From assembly GCF_018812025.1 (NCBI RefSeq), contig NC_063045.1, positions 61,548,839 to 61,612,838 of the forward strand: DNA of 64,000 nucleotides, given 5' to 3'. This DNA is from Megalobrama amblycephala. Its lineage: Eukaryota > Chordata > Actinopteri > Cypriniformes > Xenocyprididae. The position numbers and the translations under genes were made by a program. A model generated the notes under the pieces. That model was not told the origin of the DNA. It searched no databases and was given only the letters and a program-made list of their open reading frames with translations. Positions 11,371 through 21,670 of the stretch are shown piece by piece; position 1 is the first letter of the stretch, and each line of letters opens with the position of its first letter.

Positions 11371-12184
11371 GCGAATTTCGACCCCCTGCCAAATTATTAC
11401 CCCCTCCTTGAAGTCGCTACCTGATTGCCTAATTTTATGGTGCGTTCAAGTCATGTCGGAAAGATCGTATTTACGAGCTGAACGCACATGAACGCCACCA
11501 CAATGTCTTAAATACGAGTGGGAAGCTCGGGATTTATGTTGCCTTCACGTGTCTCGGAATGATCGTAAATACGAGTTTCCTAGGTAAAAATCGCACATAA
11601 ACGCCCTCCCATTTCGAAACTTGAGCTCATAATCACGACTTCAGAAGTGGGAATTATCAAATTTCCGATAGCACATGAAGGCAGCATTTCTTTAAGCCCC
11701 GATCTGTACGAGTTGGGGGCGTGTCAGTGAGAAACATGGCGAAATACCACAATACTTAAGTATTTAGCAGTGACATTGTCAGGCTTTTCTATTTGCAACG
11801 AAGTAAGCTGATTTCCAGCAAAAAATACAATAGCATCATAATACAGAAATGTAATATGTAACAATAAAGTTTACAATGGCTTCATAAATTAATTAAAAAC
11901 ATAAAAAAGCAACATACAACCAATGCACATTCTTTGCTCTACATTTTCAAAAAGTAGAAGTGTTATTTTGTGTTATTAATTTATAGAAGGCACACCGCCA
12001 TCATACTCCGACGAAAGTGACTTGAAAGCACCTACAGTTGTAAACACGACTTCCCACCTCGTAAATGCGAACTTCCCAGTAGGACCATTAACCCCACCCC
12101 TAATCCTAACCCCTCCGGCACATCTACTCCTAAACCTACCAAAACTAGGGGGGTAATAATCTGGCAGGGGGGGTCGAAATTCGC
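11371..12184. mobile_element. MITE with GCGAATTTCGACCCCC inverted ends, interrupted by another element
   Basis: The left end GCGAATTTCGACCCCCTGCC and right end GGGGGGTCGAAATTCGC are inverted repeats of about 35 bp (continuing AAATTATTACCCCC / GGGGGTAATAATCTGG). A shorter relative lies at 12865-13009. In this copy the middle is split at GATTGCCTAAT by the 650-bp element at 11438-12087. Confidence 0.75.
11438..12087. mobile_element. 650-bp nested element with 3-bp TTA duplication (Harbinger-like size of TSD)
   Basis: TTA lies at 11435-11437 and at 12088-12090, and removal of everything between with one TTA restores the sequence of the uninterrupted relative near 12905 (GCCTAATCTTAACCCC). The ends start TGGTGC and TGGTCC in inverted orientation. 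The interior has repeated GATCGTAAATACGAG-type phrases in both orientations. A 3-bp TTA/TAA duplication is typical of PIF/Harbinger elements; that assignment is inference. Confidence 0.65.
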
Positions 12185-12229
12185 CGGAATAACAGACATT
12201 TGAGGCATAAGAATGTTAGAATTGTGACT

Positions 12230-12368
12230 TTATATCATGCAATTGCGAGTTTATATCTCAGAATTGTGATTTTTATAACTCGCAATTGTGAGGAAAAAAA
12301 GTCCGAATTCTGAGATAAAAAGTCGTAATTTCTGTTTTTATCTAGTGGCGGAAACAGGCTTCCATAAT
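12230..12368. mobile_element. Right-end fragment of the 7297-7809 MITE family
   Basis: The phrases GAATTGTGACTTTATATCATG and GGCGGAAACAGGCTTCCATA match the right half of the MITE at 7297-7809, and the flank ATTCTGCTGTTTTAAAGTG also matches. So this is the same insertion copied by segmental duplication. The left end is missing. Confidence 0.8.
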
Positions 12369-12387
12369 TCTGCTGTTTTAAAGTGTG

Positions 12388-12424
<37 letters not shown>

Positions 12425-12856
12425 CTTGTTGCATTTACATGGGTTTAACCAGCAGATGTCCTCAGCATGCTATGTTTCGAGTGAATAGCTAATGTAAAAA
12501 TCGATCTAATCCAACAGTGAATTTAGCTGATGAAGTCAATATAGTGGAATAAAAACAATGCCTAGTCTTTTTCACTGCAACTTCAAAAGTAGCAAGACAA
12601 TGTTGTTGAAACTAGTGCTGGATACCTGAGGTAATTTTATGTTACACAGTTTGCTAGTCTAGTATAACTTCTCACCATTTATTGCGAGGGTATGACCAAT
12701 TGTTTTCCATATATACATTTTCTTTAAACTATCCTTGAAAAGGGGGTTTGACTTGTCAAACAGTGGTGGCTTTTTCCGGACCTCGCGATTCACCGCAAAG
12801 TCGTCCGCCATTTTAAATGCACGAGCACTTAAATTAGAATGGATTCTGATTGGCTG
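12369..12856. repeat. Segmental duplicate, copy B (empty site of the fold-back element)
   Basis: This matches 7810-7883 joined directly to 9073-9492 and lacks the 1.19-kb fold-back element. It also has a longer T-run (about 12391-12418) than copy A. Confidence 0.85.
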
Positions 12857-12864
12857 TCTTATTA

Positions 12865-13250
12865 TTAAATTATTACCCCCCTCCTTGAAGTCGCTACTTG
12901 ATTGCCTAATCTTAACCCCACCCCTAATCCTAACCCCTCCCCCACATCTACTCCTAAACCTACCAAAATTAGGGGGGTAATAATCTGGCAGGGGGGTCGA
13001 AATTCACCAGGAATAACAGACATTTGAGGCATAAGAATGTTAGAATTGTGACTTTATATCATGCAATTGCGAGTTTATATCTCAGAATTGTGACTTTATA
13101 ACTCACAATTGTGATACGATGCGACCGCAAAGGGCACTTTCACTTATCAAAGGGGCAAGGGCTCAAGCCTATTTGGGAATCCCTAGGGGGGGTAATAATC
13201 TGGCAGGGGGGTTGAAATTCACCGGAATAACAGACATTTGAGGAAAAAGA
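12865..13250. repeat. Repeated MITE ends (GGGGGTAATAATCTGGCAGG family)
   Basis: The block GGGGTAATAATCTGGCAGGG plus its flank GAATAACAGACATTTGAGG occurs at about 12149, 12973 and 13187. A third copy of the GAATTGTGACTTTATATC segment is at 13034-13112. The pattern points to local tandem duplication of an 824-bp and then a 214-bp piece. Confidence 0.7.
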
Positions 13251-13455
13251 ATGACACATTCTCAAGTGGATAATAATGATGTTGGCTAACTAACACGCAG
13301 TTTAAATGCACTGTGAGCATAATTTAATGCGTTTTGGTGGTTCCAGATGACTAAACGGTCCGTGACCTTAAGCAGTTAGTGTTAAAAGTGAGTACTATAC
13401 TATATTTTGTTATGAAATTGTCCCCAGAAGTGAGCTAAATTTGATGAAATCTACT

Positions 13456-13871
13456 TTAGGGACGTCTGGGGAAGTGCTCGATCAGAAATAGGATCTTTCC
13501 CAGAATGTACGTGCAATAGAAGCACATTGCCAACACCCCCAAACTGGCCCATGCAATAGACAGGATTGAGACGTGATCCAGCACGCCTGAACAGAACCCA
13601 GGCCGGGTGCGGCTCCGTGTCTCCGGTCTGCAGGTGAAGTCTGTAGGAACTTCAGCACTGGGATTCTTTAATAATAAGTCAGTTATAGTCTTATAAAACA
13701 CAAGGACTTTTTGTCCAGGTGCATTCCCTGTTACGTAAGAGAACCAATGAAACTCTCCATAAAGGATAACCATTAGTTGGTCAGCGTTTACAAAGCACAC
13801 CTGTGTTTTACAGGCAAGCTTAGAATGCTTTCGCAGCTGACTAACCAACCGGCTATCAAACAGTGCAGTGT
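13456..13871 (-). CDS. Exon-like open frame, unrecognised, C-terminal membrane segment
   Basis: On the minus strand an open frame follows a good acceptor (pyrimidine tract then TTCTCAG, ending at 13872) and runs 137-138 codons to TAA. It begins DTALFDSRLVSQ and contains LYGEFHWFSYVTGN and VLVFYKTITDLLLK. A hydrophobic stretch of about 25-30 residues (SILSIAWASLGVLAMCFYCT...) near the C-terminus could be a membrane anchor, followed by EHFPRRP. It has four or more cysteines and balanced composition, unlike the repeat-driven frames elsewhere. No in-frame ATG lies near its 5' end, so it would be a terminal exon or a broken gene. I do not recognise a family and I found no partner exon. Confidence 0.35.
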
Positions 13872-14845
13872 CTGAGAATGTGTTTACGGGTCAGTTTGGT
13901 CGTTTCTAGGTTTAGAGATCAGTGGCTAAACATTAAACTGTCACATGTTGCACTGAAAGTCCAGCCTTGTTGATGTAATAAATTCTTAAATTACCACCAA
14001 TGGATCGGTAGCTCAACCCTGTCTACACATGCAGTGATTTAACGGCTGTCTCAGGCATGTTATTTTAGTGCTTGGATGGATGTAGAATTAGGTAATTCCT
14101 CAGTTAAATGGATCTTTCCATAAACTAGAAAGTTCTGCTGTTTCTGGCCAATATGAAGTTTGGCTTTGATCTTAAGCTAATATTCACAAATAAAGGTTCT
14201 TTATTGGCATCTATGAAGAACTTTTAACATCCAAGGTTCTTTATAGTGAAAAAAGTTTTTAAAATGTTCTTCAGACTAGGAAAAAAATTGGAACCTAAAA
14301 TGGTTCTTCTATGGCATCGCTATAAAAACGCCCTTTTGGATCCTTGTTTTAAACAAGTGTTGGGAGTCCGAAATGTACAGTTACTTTATTTCACTAAATA
14401 AAATGTTTTGCAATGTTTTTATTGGCTGGACGCACAAGGTTGTCCATTTTCCAGGCAATGCCTTTGGCATCACGTCGTGCCTGGCTCCGTTCGCACCTTA
14501 AGAAAACCAACCGTGACTGACAGATCAGTGGAAAGCCGTGTTGGTGTTCAAACACAGTTTTAGTTCGTATGGTGACGGACATATGCCGTCCATTTCAGAA
14601 GCATTATGGGACAGATTCTGAACACTGTGTTGTCTTAAACTTAAAGGCCCACTGAAGTGTCTTGGAAAGCGCAGCATTATTCAGTGTGTTGATGTAATTT
14701 CCACTGAAACAGAAAGATAGGGCGGGACATATCAAACAGCTCCTCCCCTTTTTAAAAATGGCCAATAGCGTTGCGTTTATATCACAGCTCCACCAGAGCC
14801 GTTGAGCTCAGGAGTTTCCTACGAATCTGCTCTATTGCTGAATGG
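13872..14845. other. pdlim5: pdlim5 first intron, no gene seen
   Basis: Unique-looking intronic sequence with short dispersed-repeat-like phrases (for example AAAGGTTCTTTATTGGCATC near 14205). No exon is supported. Confidence 0.45.
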
Positions 14846-15530
14846 TAGGGCTGGGTAAAAAAAATCGATTTTAATCGATTCTCATTTTTACGAACCTATA
14901 TCGATTCTGAAATCCCAAGAATCGATTAGTCTAGTCTGTTTTCAGTTGATGAATGAGCAGAATATGTAGCGCCTCCCATCCAATAAATCGCAATAATCTT
15001 TGTTACTTTTGATATGCAAAGTCTCAGATTTCAAATGACGTCCATTTTATTATGAGATTCAAAAAATAAATACAGTTTTGCCGCTGTTTAATGTGGCGTG
15101 ACAGATCGCTTTAGCGCCTCAGTTAAAGAGAAGCATGTGATCATCCTCTCCTCCGCTTTAATACCAGTTACAGCGCGAAATAAACATGCATGAACATCTG
15201 AAGGTATGTTAAAATATACAGTACAACTTACTGAAATCCGTATCATGTCTCGTGTAATCGCTCAGTGTTTCAACCTCGGAAAGACGTCAATAAAACAGCT
15301 TATAAACAATGTCACGTAACGTCACATTTACCTCAGAAAAACATATTCAGTGACCATAAACTCATTAGTCAGCTAGAAAAGTGCTCTAGAAAGCAACATT
15401 CTGATAAATATAGCTATGCACCTTTATATATTCATTATCATTTTTAATGTTCTTCAATATTTAATGCATGTTTGAAAAAATCAGTTATGACAGCCGCAAT
15501 TTAAATGTTTATATTTCAAAAAAATGAACT
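14846..15530 (-). mobile_element. hAT-like non-autonomous element, partial, inverted relative to 30521-31533
   Basis: It starts TAGGGCTGGGTAAAAAAAAT and matches, in reverse complement, the right two-thirds of the complete element at 30521-31533 (for example GAATGAGCAGAATATGTAGC and TGACAGATCGCTTTAGCGCC). Similarity fades at about 15530, so the other end is missing. TAGGGCTGGG is a common hAT-type terminus in fish. Confidence 0.75.
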
Positions 15531-15990
15531 GGAGTAGAATTATGATTGTGTAATTCTAAACTTTATTCATAATAAAAACATCATTGAATGTAATTTAGGT
15601 GTTTGACAAGTGACAGATTTTAGTCATAGCTTCAGCGTCTATTTATAATGTAGGGGCGGGGTGCTTTAGATTCTAGAGAAGCATTTTATTGGACAGAAGA
15701 TCTGACGGGAAACTAAAGTCATAAAAATCATTGACTCATATTGGTGGAAGTGACGAGAATGTTAGATTTTATCTTCTTAATGCAAATTTTGTCATTGTTT
15801 TGGACAGTAAGGCTAACATATTCATACTAAAAACTTCAGTTTTGGTTTCATAGGGACTTTAAGTTGTTTTGTATTTCAGTTGTACCAACTGAAATGGTTT
15901 GATGGATGTAATTAAAATTTTTTTCTAATGCATTTCCTCTTGAAACAGGAAGTTGGAGCGGGACATATCAGAAGGATTTTTTTAAAAACA

Positions 15991-16542
15991 ATGGGTCTCA
16001 TTCACCAATAATTGCATGGATTATTTCACATCCGTTCGCATAGGAGATATTCTCAATACGCAGTACTACGCACATTAATTTGTTCTTAACTTTGTGCGAA
16101 TGTTAATGAATTTGGCGTGTTTTAAATGAGCGAAATTAGTAACTTGCATAAAACACGCCCAAACGATCTCCATTTATTGGCTTAACGTAGATTTTCTTAC
16201 TCTTTTGTTGAAGCCTATATGATGATTAAATGTATATATAAAATAATTTAATCTTAACACAATTATAAGGCCACCCAGTATACATCTGGTGTCAGTCGTT
16301 CCTAGGGATGCAAAGGGTTCGAAAATTTCCAATAAACTTCAAGAAACTTTCCAAATATCCAGAAAGATTCTGGAAATACTGGAAATTTTCCACCCCTTTG
16401 CCACCCTAGTTGTTTCTACTTTATTCATAAATTTAGAATAAATTATTACAAAGGTTATTGGCGAATCATGATTTGTTCATGAAAACATTTGAATGCAGAT
16501 TTCGTGCACAAATTTTTGCGTACGCACGATTAGTGAATGAAG
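15991..16542. mobile_element. MITE-like element with CATTCACTAAT-type inverted ends
   Basis: GGGTCTCATTCACCAATAAT at the left mirrors CGATTAGTGAATGAAGC at the right, and GCGTACGCA/TGCGTA-like phrases appear in both halves. A smaller hAT-like element is nested at 16303-16408. Confidence 0.6.
16303..16408. mobile_element. 106-bp hAT-like mini-MITE, nested
   Basis: The ends TAGGGATGCAAAGGG... and ...CCCTTTGCCACCCTA are inverted. The flanks GTCGTTCC (16295-16302) and GTTGTTTC (16409-16416) match at 6 of 8 positions, as an aged 8-bp hAT duplication would. The interior is GGAAATTTTCCA-type palindromic sequence. Confidence 0.6.
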
Positions 16543-17982
16543 CTAATAGCCTCATCATAAATTAAAAAGGTGAATTTTCTTCACATTAACTACACTTATC
16601 CTGTTATTCTAACTCTGTCTGAATCACAATACTGTTGTTGATCTAGATAAGATGAGTAAATATGAAGCCTGTGTGGCAAACACACACAGCCCTGGTGGCT
16701 TCAGGCGTGGAAAATCGATTCATTCTCTCTATTCAGGATGTTCTCTATAACCGCACCCTTAGAGCGTTGCATCAGCTTCACTGACTCATGCCATAGTCAC
16801 ATATATAACATGAGGAACACTCATCTTTGAGCAACTCGTGAGGTTCATATTCTCATTTCCATGCAACTCTGTTATTCAGTCATTAAACAGATGGCTATAA
16901 AGCTAACGTTGGCACTACTTCACCTGTTTAGCATCATCTTGTGTTTGTTGTCATCCACATTGTTGTCATCCCATATGTCCAGTTTATAACAGGGCATGGA
17001 AAATCCACAGCACGATATAAATATACGTTAATAAGCATGTCTGAGAGTTTGACAGATATGAACGAGATCTGATTTGAGGGTGTGGAAAGAACCAGGTCAG
17101 TTTGAGATGAATTTGGAATATTTTCCGTAGTGCGGTCGTTCTTAGTCTTTAAAAGGCAGGAGAGCAGGTGAATGACGTTGCTTATAACTTCTAAAAGCAT
17201 CCGTGGGACATTCCTGAACGAGACCCCCAGAGTCTAATCCGTTCCTCTGGAATGTTTCTATTTGGCTTGTGCTGGATTTTACTTGGGTTTTACCTCAACA
17301 ACAACTGTGGCGCTCACCCGTAAGCTCTTAAAATACTTGCCTGTGCACAACAAGATTGCTCCCCCTCCTGTCACGTTTATATAAATAGAGATTGCTCTTT
17401 TGTTTTATCTGTACTTAAGAGATAAATTTGGACTATGAACCATATTGTCCTCGGATTTATTTACAAAACCTGTAACATTTTCCAGTTCAATCAATTGCAC
17501 AGGTACATCTGTGCCATTCCTCTCCGTTTATCTATTTAAGCCAAATATTGACGATGCTTATAAACGTATAATACCAATCGGAAGATGCGAATCGAATCAT
17601 GATTTCAAGATGAATGGCGACGTGCATATGAGCCGGCTTACAATTGCCGAGCTGCAAGTATTTATCATGTTTTGTCCATTGATTTTTGCAAAAAAAAGCA
17701 CACATGGACACAAAATACCAATGAATTGACTAAAGTCACATTTTTGAAAACAAGGCATTTCAATAACTGACTGATAACCTTTTCATTGCCTTTTAAAGTG
17801 AAATTACTAAACCTAAACATAGGTGTCAGACAGACTTGGAGGTTTTTGCAACTGAACTCTTCATATTAATTAATTTGATGCTTCCAGAGTTGCAGAAGGA
17901 TGTATTTAGGTGTCAGTAGATCATGTTTTGTCTCCTGTTGCAACAACAACAACAACAACAAGTCTTTGCTCTGGTTTCTCAG
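16543..17982. other. pdlim5: pdlim5 first intron, distal part
   Basis: No gene or bounded repeat is seen. A short (CAA)n tract lies at about 17941-17961, and a pyrimidine-rich stretch ending TTTCTCAG (17981-17982) is the probable acceptor of the ATG exon. Confidence 0.45.
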
Positions 17983-18136
17983 GCTGTGAATTGGACTTTA
18001 GTACTCGGCCTCCCAGCGACAGTGACCCGGTCCCACCATGAGCAGCAGCTACAGCGTGTCCTTGATTGGACCTTCCCCATGGGGCTTCAGACTTCAGGGT
18101 GGCAAGGACTTCAGCATGCCTCTCACCATCTCCAAA
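17983..18136 (+). CDS. pdlim5: PDLIM5 (ENH), start-codon exon; coding part 18038-18136
   Basis: The exon has about 55 bp of 5'UTR and then the ATG at 18038 in good context (CCCACCATGA). The 33 codons read [20 protein letters not shown], then [13 protein letters not shown]. This is the first half of the PDZ domain of the Enigma/ALP class; [12 protein letters not shown] is the carboxylate-binding loop. PDLIM5 is a cytoskeletal scaffold at muscle Z-discs and stress fibres that binds alpha-actinin by its PDZ domain and kinases by its LIM domains. The start MSxYSVSL and MPLTIS favour PDLIM5 over PDLIM7; LDB3 starts similarly, but the next exon settles it. Donor GTGAGTG at 18137, phase 0. Which fish duplicate (a or b) it is cannot be told. 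Confidence 0.93.
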
Positions 18137-19035
18137 GTGAGTGTAACCTTTACATGTCATGCAAACTTCAAATTGCCCTTTAAATGTCAATAATAGGTGC
18201 ATGAGAGACATATTGTTCTTTTTGTGATCTGTGCATACTCAGCATGTTGTCCGGCGTGTGCCGTCAGGCTGTTGGGTGATGATACGGGATGGCGCGATGC
18301 CATGGACCCTGTTATGTTGCTCAAACTTACTTAGAGAGCTGATCGTTCTTGTTTCTCTCTCTCTACCTGTTGTCTTTCCTGTTGTTAGTATCTATTTCTT
18401 AAAAACTTATCCTGTATGAACAGTGCTTGTATTCATATTTCTCAGCAGCGTATCAGGCGATGCATGGAAGGACTATAGGAAGATTACGTGAATTGTTTTC
18501 TTAATACATGTTCCTGGTGTAATTGTGATTGATTCAACAGTGCAAATTATTTTAAAATTAATTTTTGGTCTTTTATTAACTTTATATATATTTTTTTTGG
18601 CTATTGGCTAGAGTTGCATGATTAATCGTTAAACGATCATGATCTTGATTCAGACACCCACACGATCTTATTCCTGAATAACGATTCGGCTCTGTCTATT
18701 AAACCTTTGACAATTACGATCACAGCGAACATTCATATCTGATCCAGAGAGCGCTGTTTTGTCATGTATAGATATGAAACGGCTTTTACAAAATCTTTTC
18801 AACCACACAGTATCATTATTTCTGTCTTACAACAATTTATTTTATCACAGAATTACTGGGATAAAAGTTTATAGTTCAGATATAAACACTGATGTCTGCA
18901 GAAGTGATCAAAATAGAGTGAATCACCTTTTGAATGTAACTTTGCGCTTCAAATAAAGATTGTATCAATTACATCGTTACACCAGTAGGTGGTGACAAGT
19001 GACTAATAAAATATGTATTTGTCATTAAATCATTC

Positions 19036-20095
19036 ATTCAAGATACAAAAACGTTGATTCATCCAGTAATGAAACAAGTGAAGTCTTTATGAGGGAGTCA
19101 TTGAATCATTCACTCAAGAGATTTGTTCAAAAACGTTGATTCATCCAGTAATGAAACAAGTGAAGTCTTTGAGTGAGTCATTGAATCATTCACTCAAGAG
19201 ATTTGTTCAAAAACATTGATTCATCCAGTAATGAAACAAATGAAGTCTTTGAGTGAGTGAGTCATTGAATCATTCACTCAAGAGATTTGTTCAAAAACAT
19301 TGATTCATCCAGTAATGAAACAAGTGAAGTCTTTGAGTGAGTCATTGAATCATTCACTCAAGAGATTTGTTCAAAAAAGCTAATTCATCCAGTAATGAAG
19401 CAAGTGAAGTCTTTATGAGTGAGTCATTGAATCATTCATTCAAGAGATTTGTTCAAAAACATTGATTCATCCAGTAATGAAGCAAGTGAAGTCTTTATGA
19501 GTGAGTCATTGAATCATTCACTCAAGAGATTTGTTCAAAAACGTTGATTCATCCAGTAATGAAACAAGTGAAGTCTTTGAGTGAGTCATTGAATCATTCA
19601 CTCAAGAGATTTGTTCAAAAACATTGATTCATCCAGTAATGAAACAAATGAAGTCTTTGAGTGAGTGAGTCATTGAATCATTCACTCAAGAGATTTGTTC
19701 AAAAACATTGATTCATCCAGTAATGAAACAAGTGAAGTCTTTGAGTGAGTCATTGAATCATTCACTCAAGAGATTTGTTCAAAAAAGCTAATTCATCCAG
19801 TAATGAAGCAAGTGAAGTCTTTATGAGTGAGTCATTGAATCATTCATTCAAGAGATTTGTTCAAAAACATTGATTCATCCAGTAATGAAGCAAGTGAAGT
19901 CTTTATGAGTGAGTCATTGAATCATTCACTCAAGAGATTTGTTCAAAAACATTGATTCATCCAGTAATGAAGCAAGTGAAGTCTTTATGAGTGAGTCATT
20001 GAATCATTCACTCAAGAGATTTGTTCAAAAACATTGATTCATCCAGTAATGAAGCAAGTGAAGTCTTTATGAGTGAGTCATTGAATCATTCATTC
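19036..20095. repeat. ~81-bp minisatellite, 13 units, with TGAGTCA in nearly every unit
   Basis: Units run from GATTCATCCAGTAATGAA through AAGTGAAGTCTTT and GAGTGAGTCATTGAATCATT to CTCAAGAGATTTGTTC. Period is 79-83 bp. TGAGTCA is intact in about twelve units and changed to GGAGTCA in the first. A block of five units, marked by GTGAGTGAGTCA and by AAAAAAGCTAATTC, occurs twice (near 19137-19545 and 19546-19955), so a ~410-bp higher-order duplication is present. Confidence 0.92.
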
Positions 20096-20390
20096 AATCC
20101 AATTAAAAAAAAAATAATAATAATAATAATTAACTCAAATTAATTAAATATATATTTAAATAGACTGCAGCAATTAACATTTTGTCAGAACATCTAGTAA
20201 ATTACATGCTATTTTGTTAATTGTGTATTTAGAATCGTCTGAGAATCGTGATCGCTATTTTAAACAAGAAAAATGGTGATTCTCAATTTATTTATTAACT
20301 TTATTAGCAATCCAAACGCTCAGGTCTGACTGTATTCTGGTATCATTGATCCAATAAATATCCAAAAGATAAAATTCAGACATTTTTACC

Positions 20391-21063
20391 TTTAAAGGTC
20401 CCGTTTTTCGTGTTTTTTTGAAGCTTTGATTGTGTTTATAGTGTGCAATATAACATGTGTTCATGTTTCGCGTGTAAAAAAACACAGTATTTTTCACATA
20501 ATTTACTTATCTGTATACCGCTGTTTCCACTGTCATAAAAACGGGCTGATGACTTCCTTGTTCTATGAAGTTCCTCCTTCAGAAATACGTAACGAGTTCT
20601 GATTGTGCCAGCGGTTCCTGTGTTGTGATTCGACAGCAGCTTAGCGAACCTTGCCCGGAAAGGTCACGCCTCTTACCATAACGTGGAGATGCACGCGCTC
20701 AGTGTTATTGTAAACATGTCTTTAATTTTACCCTATCAATTTGAGCCGGAATCAGACCCGGTGATTGGACTGCGGGATGAAAATAACAGCGTTTCGACGA
20801 CATGGCGACAAACACACTCTACAAACGCAACTCTTGTGTATTCCTGTGGGCGGAGGTTAGTCAAAAAACTGTTTTAGTGACATCATTAAAGAAGGAAGTA
20901 GAGGGATGTAGTCCAAACTGGCCGTTCGATGTAGGCGACTTCTGTTAAATAAAATATCTCGCTTGGCATTGAACTTTGAGCTTTAAAATTTTACAGATTT
21001 TATTTATACTCTAACAACAACATTACACACTAACTAAAGTTTAAAACATAGGATCACGAAGAA
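20391..21063. mobile_element. Dispersed repeat with AAAGGTCCCGTTTTTCGTG end
   Basis: The left end TTTAAAGGTCCCGTTTTTCG and the right end near 21050 (GGATCACGAAGAACAA) are partly inverted. The interior has TGCACGCGCTCAGTG, GGGCGGAGGTTAGTC and TTGAACTTTGAGC. The phrase CATTGAACTTTGAGC also occurs in the 34.5-39.9 kb repeats, so the two families may be related. No intact frame. Confidence 0.55.
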
Positions 21064-21339
21064 CAAAAACAATAACAAAAAACTTTAACAAAAACAATGT
21101 GTAAACGTGCATTTTTGTCTTAGTTATTCATTGTCTGTATGATTGGATTATTTGAAGGAAAAAACAAAACAGATTTTTCTTCTCTTTTCCTTATACTGAC
21201 ATATTGGTCAACATTGCTTTAATTAAATTCATGTGATTGTCATCATGATGCACATTTTCCATCTCATTTTTGTTATCTTTGAAAAAATCAGAGATCTCTT
21301 CCTCAACTAACGTTTTTGTTGGTCATTTTGTTGACTAGA

Positions 21340-21670
21340 TTAACACTTTTAAACACTGGCTGATGTCACATAAGGCAAAGGAAAGAAATATTTGTTAGGT
21401 CTGACTTTACACATTTCAATAAAACATTGAATGAGTGTAAAGCCCTACTGGAAGGTAAAACTGAGAATCGTCCCCATAAGAGTGATATGAAATGTTGTAT
21501 TTCTGAAAAATGTAGGCCAAGGGAAGCATATAAAGGGAAAACAATAAAGGTCCCAGAATAGACCCCTGGGGCACACCACACAAGACAGCTGCAGATGATG
21601 AGGAAAAATTTCCTTTGTTTACATATTGACAAAAAACAAAGATCTCTTCATCAGCTAACATTTTTGTCAT
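21340..21670 (-). mobile_element. LINE reverse transcriptase fragment (L2/Rex-like), broken
   Basis: On the minus strand a short frame contains [20 protein letters not shown] and then YGDD in place of the usual YADD, the two core RT motifs of non-LTR retrotransposons of the CR1/L2/Rex group. The frame shifts after about 21480, and only ~85 residues remain of an enzyme of several hundred. Direct repeats of about 90 bp (TGTTGACTAGATYAACACTT and neighbours) occur on both sides near 21290-21385 and 21640-21725. Confidence 0.8.

Noticed and set aside
14394..14582. 62-codon minus-strand frame as an upstream exon of the 13456-13871 frame
   Set aside because: No donor in the right phase was found and the peptide shows no relation.
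19036..20095. CRISPR-like direct repeats
   Set aside because: There are no unique spacers: the whole 81-bp unit is repeated. The genome is vertebrate.
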